Part shown: in pieces, positions 24,261-34,102 of the stretch | How positions within the stretch are numbered: position 1 is the stretch's first letter | Layout of the letters: every line of letters starts with the position of its first letter | Assembly (NCBI GenBank): GCA_038380435.1 | Contig: JAWZYU010000057.1 | Location: 1,054,001 to 1,118,000 of the forward strand | DNA: 64,000 nt | Direction: 5' to 3' | From: Ryuthela nishihirai | Lineage: Eukaryota > Arthropoda > Arachnida > Araneae > Heptathelidae | Notes under the pieces: generated by a model | Database searches by the model: none | What the model was told of the DNA's origin: nothing | What the model saw: the letters and a program-made list of their open reading frames with translations, nothing else | Made by a program: the position numbers and the translations under genes

Positions 24261-25431
24261 CTTAGCTAACGCCAGTAGCCAAATGAATGAAATGTGTGAA
24301 TAAATGACGGTATAACCAATATGAGTTGAAAGGAATGGGAGGGATATGGGGGGGGAAATTGCGAAGGGGAGAAGTAAGAGAAAAGTAAGTAATAAGTTTT
24401 GGTTCGACTCCACATGGGGTCAGTACAAGTGGCGCCAGCTGGCTTCGATCCCTTGCTGAATCCTGATTATCAAGTAGAGATTTTGGTCGTTTGAATTTGC
24501 GTGAGTGGTACACATCATAATTAAGTAAATCTCTCATAAGTTGATTAGGATGTTCTGCGATAGTTGCAAAATAGTTCTTGGCCATTTTCTTGATGGATTG
24601 CAGATTTGTTTCACAATTTAGATCTAGATTAATGATAGTGTTCCTGACAAACCAGGGAGCTGCTACAGCAGATCGTAAGATTTTATTTTGTAGAAATTGG
24701 AGATTTGCAAGATTTTTAGTAGAAAATGCACCCCAGATGGGGACAGCATAGAGAAGGAGAGGTTTGATTACCTGATTATAAATTAGCACTTTACGTGATG
24801 TTGCGATATGAGATTTTCCCCGAAGCAGAGGGAATAGTTTGCAGTATACTGCTCTGGCTTTGTTAACATCATTCCCTACATGGGCATCCCATTTGAGCTT
24901 GTGTTGAATCGTGATGCCTAGGTATTTGGCATCATCGCTCCACACTACCTGTTAATCAAATAGGTAGAAATTTTCATGATGGGGATTTTGTTTCTGTGAC
25001 GTAAGAACTGCAATACCTTTTGCACGGTTAACTTGCACTCTCCAATCCGTGCACCAGTCCTCCAAAGAGTCGAGCATTGCCTGCATTCTCTTGCAGGCAA
25101 TGGGCACGGAAAGGGAGGGTGCGAGAAATGCCGTGTGGTCAGCGTACATGGCATTTACAACTCGATCAAGTTTAGGAATATCTGATGTGAAGATATTAAA
25201 CAATATCGTGTTGAGGGACTCCTGCATTAATAGATTTTTTTTATCGGATATGTGATTTGCCACTTTGACTTGGAAGGTTCGTAAACGGAGATAACTGTGG
25301 ATGATATGAATTAGTGCAGGAGGAAAATTGAACTTTATAAGTTTAAAGATGAGGCCTTCAGTCCAGACCCGATCGAACTCCTTTGCGATATCGATGTATA
25401 CAGCGACTGTAGACTCTTTTTAGTTGCATGC
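24261..25431 (-). pseudogene. Jockey-like LINE 3' half, unit copy 3 (longest)
   Basis: On the minus strand, starting near 25,431, the RT palm motif A is recognisable (VYIDIAKEFDRVW). The frame continues through ILFNIFTSDIPKL to AMYADHTAFLA: the catalytic YADD box reads YADH, losing one aspartate. After a stop near 24,950 it resumes with DDAKYLGITIQHKLKWDAHV and the LLLYAVPIWGAFS / APWFVRNTII region. The usual PQGSVLSP box appears deleted. This is a 5'-truncated, inactive Jockey-like non-LTR retrotransposon. The clade call rests on the region after the RT. Confidence 0.82.
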
Positions 25432-25459
25432 CTCCGAAGCAAAAATATAAGACATTTTA

Positions 25460-26110
25460 TTATAGCGTAGTTTCTAAAAAAGGTATTGGTAGTTATTTAT
25501 TTTTAAAAATCTGCTAACTAATTTTCAAAAATTCTGAATTATCCTTTTGAAATCCTTATGAATAAATTATTTTATTTTAATTGCTTTTAAAAGAGATCAC
25601 TCTGCCTTTAATTTTAAACAAATTTTATCACTCGAATTTTTATGCATAATTAATACTCAGGCTGTCTAAACCTTACTCAAGGCTGTCGAAGCCTGATGTA
25701 TCAAGGCAGCTTTCACCTAACGCCCTATCCCAGAGCGACCTCAGAGTCGGAGCCAGAAGAGCACAACTGGGATTTCGAGCCACCTAGAAACACGTCACAG
25801 GCCATCCGACCCGCGCAGCGCCCAGAGTCTTGTCTGCAGTAACAGAAGACCTAATTTAAAAAGAGCCACTGCCACACTACCAACTCCAAGTACACCCCTT
25901 CAATGACAGTCCACACTCGCATTCATTACGTCACCGTGGCCCAAATTGTAGAGTCACTATTCTCCCCACTGCAGACAGAATCACCACCGCCTCGAACCTC
26001 GCTCATTACGAGTTCACCAAACACACTGACTGCCTTCACCACCTCCACTGCCGCAGCGGCCACCACCACGACGAGCTTAACGCTGGTGTCGAGATTAACA
26101 GAGATTCCTA
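25460..26110 (+). repeat. Dispersed repeat R3, copy 2 (uninterrupted)
   Basis: Collinear with 3,210-4,025 but without the SINE2, so it supplies the empty site for that insertion. The frame at 25,903-26,346 is low-complexity Thr/Ala/Ser and not conserved in copy 1. Confidence 0.72.
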
Positions 26111-26479
26111 GAGGAGCGATCTGCGGAGCTTTCCCGGCATGCCGCCCATCACATAAGGGGACAGGTAAGCCAAAGAAGCCTAGGCGACCAAGCCGCCTTA
26201 GCTACCGTCCTTACCGCTCTAGCTTCGCTGCCCAGAAATGGAAGTTTCGTCGAATTCTGGACTGTTCCAATGCACGAAACGGGAGATCCACGGAATGGAC
26301 GAGATACACGTGGACAGCTTTCCTTCTGGGCGAGTCTGCCCAGTAGTCATTGATCCGCCTGCGCGCACACAAAAGAAGTCGAATCAGCGAAGGATTCCAG
26401 CTATTTAGAATGGCCATCGGGAAAATTGTGAAGCCTGTGTTCTGATTCTTTGACACACTAATCTAATTCGTGAATGACA
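26111..26479. other. No gene recognised
   Basis: Unique sequence of moderate GC content between R3 and R1. No domain, RNA or terminal repeat seen. Confidence 0.45.
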
Positions 26480-27240
26480 TTGCCCCACACATCGTATACA
26501 CTAGTGAAGCAGGAAATGACATATCATCTCTACACTTTCGGTATTCTTCAGTTATGTAGGCTCTTTTGAGGATTGTCAACTTCATTGAGATATCCATTAC
26601 GTATTATTATTGTCACTCGAAATTGTAATCGCTCGTTAAAAGTAAGCTTCAGTATTATTTTGTTTGTACTCAGAATTGTTAACCTCATGGAGATATCTGA
26701 TGCGTATTATTATTGTTCTCACTTGAAATTGAGTGCCTTCATGCTTCTGTAGTAGAGTTATTGTTACGTGGGATTCTATAGGGTTAATAGGAATTGTCAG
26801 ATGCTGTGATATATTTCCTGGAATAGAAGAATCAGTTGACTAAGAGTCGAAATTTGTAATGAAATATGTGTTTTACTAGATTATCAGAAGATTATTTTTC
26901 ATTGAAAGGCAATTTGACTGAACAGCCACGCCTTTACTATTTAATTACAAACTCTGCTTTCGCAAAAACCATTCTCGAACTCGGTAGACAAAGTCTCCCA
27001 GTGTTGATTAAACGAGAATAATAATACTTCTACAAATGTATCTAAATTTCATACTGGTAGTTGCATTTAGCTAAGAAAAGCGAACAAATTTAATAACACC
27101 GAAAGAGTAATGGAGAATATAATTTTTATCCTATTTTACTTCATAAATTTTTACAGGAATATTGAAGTCTCACCACGAATAGTTTAGCCGAATTATTTTT
27201 CCATGCCATGTAATAGAATATATAACTCATATCACACGTA
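26480..27240 (-). repeat. R1 copy, part left of the palindromic element
   Basis: The reverse complement aligns with R1 near 6,300-6,620 (GGCTAAACTATTCGTG, GAGACTTCAATATT). It stops at 27,240 and resumes after the element at 41,256, so the element sits inside this repeat. Confidence 0.8.
27235..27240. repeat. Target-site duplication CACGTA (left)
   Basis: CACGTA lies immediately before the first base of the element and again at 41256-41261. Empty R1 homologues have it once. Six bp is the known Polinton/Maverick duplication length. Confidence 0.93.
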
Positions 27241-27269
27241 AGTAGTGAGTAAAGGAGAGTTCTGGACCA

Positions 27270-27331
27270 GAGGCGGGTCAATGTTAATCCTATGGGACCC
27301 GCCTCCCTGTGTTCTAAAGCGGAGGCGGGTC
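27270..27331. promoter_or_regulatory. Subterminal iterons GAGGCGGGTC (left end)
   Basis: Three copies of GAGGCGGGTC within 91 bp of the terminus: 27270-27279 (+), 27296-27305 (-) and 27322-27331 (+). The first two form a perfect 10-bp inverted repeat. GC-rich in an AT-rich neighbourhood. Plausible binding site for a replication or integration factor, possibly the element's own zinc fingers; this is inference. Confidence 0.7.
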
Positions 27332-27518
27332 TTTCCTCCACACAAACAGGTCAATATTTCCCTCAATAATTTACATAATTTAATTTTTTTTTTTAAATCA
27401 GAGATTTTCTTTTTTTTTCTTCTTTTAATTAGTTTTTTTACCCAATAGCATTGTTTCTTTTTTTGTTTCTGCGGGACAGTCTTTTAAATCAGTTTCTGCA
27501 GGATAGTCCTTCTTCTAG

Positions 27519-27583
27519 TATAAATACGACATCCATCAGTCAGATTCCTCATTCTGTTGTCAGACGTTGACAGTGACGGTTCT
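27519..27583 (+). promoter_or_regulatory. Distal core promoter of the left polymerase gene
   Basis: TATAAATA at 27519-27526, initiator TCATTC at 27549-27554 (matches arthropod TCAKTY; A at 27551 taken as +1, placing TATA at -32), and GGTTCT at 27578-27583, exactly +28 to +33, matching the DPE consensus RGWYVT. Strong three-part match. Confidence 0.8.
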
Positions 27584-27673
27584 CTGCTGCTTCGTGATTT
27601 TTTTTTTTCAACTGTTAGAAGCCAATAGTGATAGTTTCTGACGTCCTCCAGTTTCTGCGAATAGTCCTTCTAG

Positions 27674-27738
27674 TATAAATACGACATCTATCAGTCGGAA
27701 TCCTCATTCTGTTGTTAGACGTTGATAGTGACAGTTCT
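27674..27738 (+). promoter_or_regulatory. Proximal core promoter of the left polymerase gene
   Basis: A 155-bp downstream duplicate of the distal promoter: TATAAATA 27674-27681, TCATTC with +1 at 27706, AGTTCT at +28 to +33. All three elements are retained although other bases differ. The implied leader of 138 nt before the start at 27844 contains no ATG. Confidence 0.82.
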
Positions 27739-27843
27739 CCGCTGCTGCTTCGTGATTTTTTTTTTTCAACTTTTAGAAGGCAATAGTGATAGTTCTCCCT
27801 GTCCTCGTGCAGTATCAACTATTTTTCAACGCACTGTTTCATA

Positions 27844-30800
27844 ATGTATCCATGCGATATATGTGAGAAGGTTTTCATTCATCAGACCCATCTCATTCGT
27901 CATAAGAGAAATCATGATGGAAATAACCTCTTTAAGTGCTCTCAATGTGAATTGGCATTCTCAAGGAGAGATGATGTCCGACGTCATGAGTTAATCCACA
28001 CCTCCAGAAAAACCTACAAATGTGAAGAATGCGCCATGGAGTTTGGAAGAAAAGACAATCTTTTACGACATCAAAGAAAGCCCCACAATAATAAGCGAAA
28101 ACGTTCTGAAGCTGAAAGGATTCCCCAGAAGAAACGAAAACCAGACCCTGAAGACCCCTGCCAGTTTACAGAAGAAATGAAAAGGACCCTTTCAACACAT
28201 AAACTGATGGCAACGGAAGAAACATCTCTTGACCTCACCCTTTTCCTTGATTCCTCGCGGGAGTCACTCCTAACTCATCTGAAAGATGAATTGACCTCGA
28301 AAGGTAGTATTAAATGGTACCTTGTCGTGCAAGTGCGCTTCAGGCGAAAAGTCTCCCCTTCTACCTTCGAACACTGTACCCCGTTTTTCCGAAGTAACTG
28401 TGTTACAAGTCTTCCTACATCATCCCTAAACAGAGAACTAGATTCAGCGTGTAAGAAGATAAAGATCTCATTTGAAGAATTTGAAGGAGCACATAGTGGA
28501 TGGACACTGGACGCCGTACTCCACGCTGAAATGAACATTGGAAAATATATCCCTCTTTCAGGATCTAGTTATATCCCTACTCCAAGAGAATTACTGTTAA
28601 AACACGCTATTGTCAATGTATGTAATTCTGACCAAAAATGTTTTATATGGTCTGTTTTAGCCTCTTTGTATCCTACCACAGATCATCCACAACGTCCTAC
28701 CACCTACATTCATTTAGAAGAAAAATTAAACACATCTGACCTAATTTTCCCTGTTACAATAAATCAAATATCTAAATTCGAAAAAATGAACAATATTTCT
28801 GTTAATGTTTTTGGATATGAGAAAGAGGTGTTCCCACTCTACATCACACCATTCAGATTTAAAGCGCATGCAAATCTCCTTCTGTTATCGGATGATGAAA
28901 AGCAGCATTATTGCTCCATTAAGAATATGAGTAGACTTCTCAGTCCTCTCACCAAACATAACGGTGTACGTTTCTACTGTGATTACTGCCTTCACCGTTT
29001 CGCAAATGAATCCCTCTTGAAGGATCATGTTCCCTATTGTCGAGAACATGGACCTCAGAGAGTAGAACTCCCAACTGAAGAAGAGAAATGGTTGAAATTC
29101 ACAAATTTTAAGTTTCAGCAGCTCGTTCCATACGTGATTTATGCCGACTTTGAATCATTCCTAGTGAAAGTGGACACTTGTATGCCTAACCCTGAAAAAT
29201 CTCACACCACTATCACGGCAAATCATGAACCCTGTGGATTTGCATATCTTGTTGTTGGACATGATGGCTGCAGCTATAAGCCTCCAGTAGTTTATAGAGG
29301 TCCTAATGTAGTAGAAGAATTTTTAGAATGTCTGCTTAAAGAAGAAGAAAACATTAAAAATTTACTGTCGATGATAAAGCCAATGCAGCTCTCGAATCAT
29401 GAAGAGGAATCATTTCACAACGCTACTGACTGTCATATTTGTAAGCATGCCCTAGGAGCAGATCGTGTGAGAGATCACGATCATATAACAGGTAAATTCC
29501 GAGGAGCTGCCCATAATTCCTGTAATCTGAACTTTAAGTTAACCAATAGGATTCCAGTTATCTTTCACAACCTAAAGGGATATGACAGCCACCTTATTAT
29601 GCAGGGAATCGGCAGAATCAAAAATAAGAAGATTAATTGCATTCCCAATAACATGGAAACATACATAACCTTCTCCTTAGGGACATTACATTTTATAGAC
29701 TCCTATCAGTTTTTAAGCACATCCCTTGAGAAGCTAGTAAATAATTTATCACCAGATGAGTTCCATATTTTAAAGGAACATGTTGAAACTGAACGGTTAC
29801 ACCTGGTTTTGAGAAAAGGAGTTTACCCCTATGATTATATTGACAACAGTGAAAAGTTTGAACAAATAGTATTACCACCACGTGAAGCATTTTACAACCA
29901 ACTCACAGAAGAAGCACTAGGGGAAGAAGACTACACCCATGCAATAAGAGTATGGAATACATTCAACATAAAAAATCTAGGCCAGTATCATGACTTGTAC
30001 CTGAAGACAGACGTGCTCCTCTTAGCTGATGTTTTCGAAAGTTTCAGAAAACTATGCATCAGATACTATGAAATCGATCCCTGCCATGTTTACACAGCTC
30101 CTGGATTAGCCTGGCAAGCATGCTTAAAAATGACAAATGTAAATCTTGAGTTGATAACTGACCCTACAATGTACCTTTTCCTGGAAAAAGGCATACGAGG
30201 GGGAATTTCTGTGATATGCAATCGTCTTAGTACAGCAAACAACAAGTATTTGGACACCTATGATCCTCAGTTACCCTCTAAATACATTATGTACTATGAT
30301 GCCAACAATCTTTATGGATGGGCAATGTCACAATGCCTCCCTCAAAGCGATTTTCGATGGCTTAATAAAGAAGAAATAGCAGATCTAAATATTACGACAA
30401 TTGCTGACGATGTGAATAAAGGATACATATTGGAAGTTGATTTAGATTATCCAGTTTCTCTACACGACAAGCATAATGATTATCCACTAGCCCCTGAGAA
30501 ACTTCAGATTACCAGCAGCATGCTATCCCCATATTGTCAAGAGGTTGCCCAAAGCCTTGGAATAAATACAAACCAATCAGTCGTGAAATTAGCCCCAAAT
30601 CTAAATTCTAAGGAAAAATATGTCCTTCATTATCGAAATCTCAAACAATATTTAACCTTCGGTATGCAGCTGAAGAACATACATCGCGTTTTAGAATTTA
30701 ATCAGTCTTGCTGGCTAAAACCATATATAGAATTTAATACAGATCAGCGGAAGAAAGCTAGAAACGACTTCGAGAAGGACTTCTTCAAACTGATGAATAA

Positions 30801-31563
30801 TGCTGTGTTTGGAAAAACGATGGAAAATTTGAGAAATCGAGTGAAAATTGAATTGACTCAGAGCCCGAAGAGAGTATGTAAGCTCGTAGCATCCCCTGCT
30901 TTTCACGCTTTTCGTGTTTTTGACAACGACCTTGCATGTGTGCAATCAAAGCTAACTAAATTGAAACTCAACAGGCCTATTTATGCTGGTTTCAGTATTC
31001 TAGATATTAGTAAACTATTGATGTATAGCTTTCATTATGACTATATTAGTCCGAAATATGGAGAAAAAGCTAAATTATTGTTTACTGATACAGATTCACT
31101 GTGCTACGAGCTTCAAACCGAGGACGTGTATGCTGATATGAAAGACGATATAGATCATTTTGACACGTCCGACTATCACATTGATCATGTTTTGCATAGT
31201 ACACATAATAAAAAGGTACTAGGTAAAATGAAAGATGAACTTTCGGGAGTACCTATCAAACAATTTGCAGGGCTTCGTTCTAAAATGTATTCCCTTCAGA
31301 GTTTACATGAGGAGAAGAAGACGGGGAAAGGAGTCCCCAAATACATCGTAAAAAGAACCCTTCGTCACAAGGATTACAGAGACTGCTTAATAAACAAATC
31401 ACCTTGTCGAGTAGATTTGACAAGGATTCAAAGTAGCAGCCACCATCTTCATACAGTGAAAGGTGTAAAGCTTGGTTTGTCACCATTTGACGATAAAAGA
31501 TATATTTTAGAAAATGGTTATGACACCCTTTCGTACGGTCACTACAAAACATTGAAAAAATAA
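27844..31563 (+). CDS. Protein-primed-type family-B DNA polymerase with N-terminal C2H2 zinc fingers (left arm)
   Basis: Predicted replicative polymerase of the element; 1,239 aa, intact, no introns needed. Residues 4-24, 32-52 and 60-81 are three C2H2 fingers, followed by a basic NKRKRSEAERIPQKKRK stretch that could be a nuclear localisation signal. A CxxC finger begins at C379. Exonuclease motifs: D435-F-E437 (Exo I), N576/Y580-D581 (Exo II), Y719xxxD723 (Exo III). Between Exo I and II lies a zinc/HNH-like block: C530, C533, DHDH 544-547 and HNSCN 557-561. Polymerase motif A is D819-ANNLYG, B is K982-LMNNAVFG, C is DTDS 1082-1085, all with the expected catalytic residues. The ATG at 27844 is the first after the proximal promoter and opens directly into finger 1. 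Family placement (DNA_pol_B_2-like, Polinton type) is from motif recognition. Confidence 0.93.
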   Translation: MYPCDICEKVFIHQTHLIRHKRNHDGNNLFKCSQCELAFSRRDDVRRHELIHTSRKTYKCEECAMEFGRKDNLLRHQRKPHNNKRKRSEAERIPQKKRKPDPEDPCQFTEEMKRTLSTHKLMATEETSLDLTLFLDSSRESLLTHLKDELTSKGSIKWYLVVQVRFRRKVSPSTFEHCTPFFRSNCVTSLPTSSLNRELDSACKKIKISFEEFEGAHSGWTLDAVLHAEMNIGKYIPLSGSSYIPTPRELLLKHAIVNVCNSDQKCFIWSVLASLYPTTDHPQRPTTYIHLEEKLNTSDLIFPVTINQISKFEKMNNISVNVFGYEKEVFPLYITPFRFKAHANLLLLSDDEKQHYCSIKNMSRLLSPLTKHNGVRFYCDYCLHRFANESLLKDHVPYCREHGPQRVELPTEEEKWLKFTNFKFQQLVPYVIYADFESFLVKVDTCMPNPEKSHTTITANHEPCGFAYLVVGHDGCSYKPPVVYRGPNVVEEFLECLLKEEENIKNLLSMIKPMQLSNHEEESFHNATDCHICKHALGADRVRDHDHITGKFRGAAHNSCNLNFKLTNRIPVIFHNLKGYDSHLIMQGIGRIKNKKINCIPNNMETYITFSLGTLHFIDSYQFLSTSLEKLVNNLSPDEFHILKEHVETERLHLVLRKGVYPYDYIDNSEKFEQIVLPPREAFYNQLTEEALGEEDYTHAIRVWNTFNIKNLGQYHDLYLKTDVLLLADVFESFRKLCIRYYEIDPCHVYTAPGLAWQACLKMTNVNLELITDPTMYLFLEKGIRGGISVICNRLSTANNKYLDTYDPQLPSKYIMYYDANNLYGWAMSQCLPQSDFRWLNKEEIADLNITTIADDVNKGYILEVDLDYPVSLHDKHNDYPLAPEKLQITSSMLSPYCQEVAQSLGINTNQSVVKLAPNLNSKEKYVLHYRNLKQYLTFGMQLKNIHRVLEFNQSCWLKPYIEFNTDQRKKARNDFEKDFFKLMNNAVFGKTMENLRNRVKIELTQSPKRVCKLVASPAFHAFRVFDNDLACVQSKLTKLKLNRPIYAGFSILDISKLLMYSFHYDYISPKYGEKAKLLFTDTDSLCYELQTEDVYADMKDDIDHFDTSDYHIDHVLHSTHNKKVLGKMKDELSGVPIKQFAGLRSKMYSLQSLHEEKKTGKGVPKYIVKRTLRHKDYRDCLINKSPCRVDLTRIQSSSHHLHTVKGVKLGLSPFDDKRYILENGYDTLSYGHYKTLKK

Positions 31564-31879
31564 CATAGCAGAAAAAACGAATATTTCACTGTGATTTTTA
31601 ATATGCTTGAGCTATTTATGTATAAAAAATATGATAATTTTATCCAAATGTGTGCATATAACCCCCTATATATGTAAAAATAATACATGTTATTATTATA
31701 TGTAGATAGCTGTATGTAAAAACCATTTCCTCTGTTAACCTGCATTTTTTTTTTTGTAAGCAGGCTGTAAAGTATAATCAATGTGAAAAAGCATCATTGT
31801 GAAATGTATAAAATTGTAAACCAATGGAAATCATTACATGTGCACGCATTGTCATTGTTTCACCTAATACTTTGAAATC

Positions 31880-31885
31880 AATAAA
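31880..31885 (+). terminator. Poly(A) signal of the left polymerase gene
   Basis: AATAAA 317 nt after the stop codon, followed by a T-rich stretch and TGTGTCGTCTG. The mirror copy lies at 36610-36615 on the minus strand. Confidence 0.6.
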
Positions 31886-31899
31886 TTTTTTTAATGAAA

Positions 31900-32190
31900 T
31901 ATATGTGTCGTCTGAGTCTTATCCTTGGCAAGTGGAGCGATAAACAAGCGTTAGCCGCTTCTCACGTGACTTACTCCGCATGCACCTGTGATGCTGACTC
32001 ACTTCCAACCGCTCATATCCTGTTGGAAGGTCAGACCTCACTCACTGCGAGAAAGCTCTTCTAGGATCCATTTCTGGGATTACACTTATAATAAAAGGTG
32101 AGTAATTCTCTAAATTTTCATGGTTTATCAAACATTACTTATAATTTCGTGATGTAGTGACGTTCTCAAGTATTAAGAAGTGATGAAAAC
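31900..32190 (+). other. GC-richer noncoding block with a possible splice donor
   Basis: After the poly(A) signal a less AT-rich stretch (CCGCTTCTCACGTGACTTAC onward) ends near 32,098 at AAAGGTGAGTAATTC, which fits a 5' splice donor. A TTGCAG acceptor-like site lies near 32,385. This may be the promoter and first exon of a lost neighbouring gene; speculative. Confidence 0.3.
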
Positions 32191-33890
32191 ATAAGATTTC
32201 CTTTCAAAGTTATCGTAACTCGCTTGCTTGCTTGTTAACGGAACAAGCCTCCTAGAAATCAACGTCTTTTTTTTTTAAAGCAATCACCTCTCAAAAGCAC
32301 CGGGACTTCAATAGATGCTCTGAGTGCTGTGTTTATGAAAAATATATCAGTACGGGATGAAATTCTAATTTTTACTTTGCAGAGACGAGAACTTTACGTA
32401 GATTTTTACAGAGAAATAATCGAAATTATTGCATCAGCCATTTAGCGATAAAGTATTTTAGAGCAGATTTTTACTGAATATTAATACTTTAGAATAAAGG
32501 ATAATTTCCTGTATATAATACAGAGGTGTACAGACGAATTTTATTTCCTACGAATAAAAAACAAAAATAGGATTTTCATACTGTTATTCGAATTACTCAC
32601 TTACCACTTATTTCAACTGTTAAGTAAAAAAAAAATACATTTAATTCCCAGTTTTTTAACGACTGAGATAAAAAAAAATATGCTTACCTACATTAAATAC
32701 AATGTGAAATAGCGAAATTCACCACTTATTTCAACTGTTTAGTAAAAAAAAATACATTTAATTCCCAGATTTTTAACGACTGAGATAAAAAAAAATATGC
32801 TTACCTACATTAAATACAATGTAAAATAGCGAAATTCACCACTAATTTCAGCTGCAGAATATACAGGCGATTTCTGTTTTTTTTTTTTTAGCATTGCACA
32901 TAAGAGAAAAAAAAAGACTAGCGAACGTATTAACATGTATACCTCTGGTACTTAAATATGACATGCTCTGTGTTTCAATATTACACATTTTTTCAGTAGT
33001 TTACACATTAATTACTAATTTTTTTTTTCATTCAACAGTTAAGTATCACAATTGGAAGTAATGTGCGCAATATTTCCTGTTTAAATGCATCTCTCTACAA
33101 AAAAAAGATTTCCTTTCAAAATTATCGTAACTCGCTTGCTTGCTAGTTACATTACATGGCCCGAATCGAGCCACCTCGAAATCAACGTTTTTTTTTTTGA
33201 AGCGATCACTTCTCAGAAGTGGAAGACTTCAATAAATGCACCGAATGCTGTGTTTATGAGAAAATTATCAGCACGGAATGAAAATCTAATTTTTTTTACT
33301 TGCAGAGACGAGAACTTTACGTAGATTTTTACAGAGAAATAATCGAAATTATTGCATCAGCCATTTAGCGATAAAGTGTTTTACTGAATATTAATACTTT
33401 AGAATAAAGGATAATTTCCGGTGTATAATACCGAGGTGTACAGACGAATTTTATTTCCTATGAATAAAAAAATAGGATTTTCATACCGTTATTCGAATTA
33501 CTCAGTTAATTCACCACTTATTTCAACTGTAAAAAAAAAATACATTTAATTCCCAGATTTTTTAACGACTGAGATAAAAAAAAATAATATGCTTACCTAC
33601 ATTAAATACAATGTAAAATAGCGAAAATTCACCACTAATTTCAGCTGCTTAATATCAAGAAATACAAACGATTTCCTGTTTCTTTTTTTTTTAGCATTGC
33701 ACATAAGAAAAAAAGACTAGCGAACGTATCAACATGTACCTCTGAGACTTAAATATGACATGCTCTGTGTTTCAATATTACACATTTTTTCAGTATTTTA
33801 CACATTAATTACTTACTTTTTTTCATTCAACAGTTAAGTACCCAATTGGAAGTAATGTGAGCAATATTTCCTGTTTAAATGCATCTCCAG
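32190..33890. repeat. Tandem ~0.9-kb duplication inside the left arm
   Basis: Both units start with GATTTCCTTTCAAARTTATC (about 32,198 and 33,107) and share GCAGAGACGAGAACTTTACG and ACCTACATTAAATACAATGT. The first unit has the latter ~110-bp segment twice. Poly-A/T rich, no coding potential seen. The mirror is about 34,605-36,305. Confidence 0.85.
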
Positions 33891-34102
33891 AAATCCGCTT
33901 TAAAACATTTTCTTATAATTTAAGGGGAAAATAAAGAATTTTAATTGAATTTCTTTTAACACTATATACTTAATATATTGTAATCAACGTATTCTATATA
34001 CAAAACGACCTAGTTACTGGAAATTAACATAATGTTGAAGTGCTTTCTACCTAAAGATTTAAAAAAAAAACCTGAACACTTTAATTTTAATTACATTTTC
34101 AG

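Larger units (their letters stand above)
4403..25431. repeat. Composite unit present three times in tandem
   Basis: The same order of parts recurs from about 4.4, 13.3 and 20.5 kb: RT fragment (+), R1, endonuclease fragment (-), ~1-kb DNA transposon, Jockey-like tail (-). SINE2 is present in copies 2 and 3 only, between R1 and the endonuclease fragment. The interval from the Jockey-like tail to the next unit, including a SINE1 dimer, is repeated at 7,190-bp spacing (for example 12,163 and 19,353). Copy 1 is longer because of two private SINE1 insertions and ~1 kb of private sequence at 7.0-8.1 kb. Copy 3 keeps more of the Jockey-like coding part and lacks the downstream SINE dimer. Confidence 0.9.

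Noticed and set aside
25903..26346. 147-codon + frame rich in Thr, Ala and Ser
   Set aside because: Low-complexity translation of repeat R3; the 3.8-kb copy does not keep the frame.
27615..31781. Short frames opposite the polymerase genes
   Set aside because: Shadows of a real coding sequence; no motifs, and mirrored identically in the other arm as expected.
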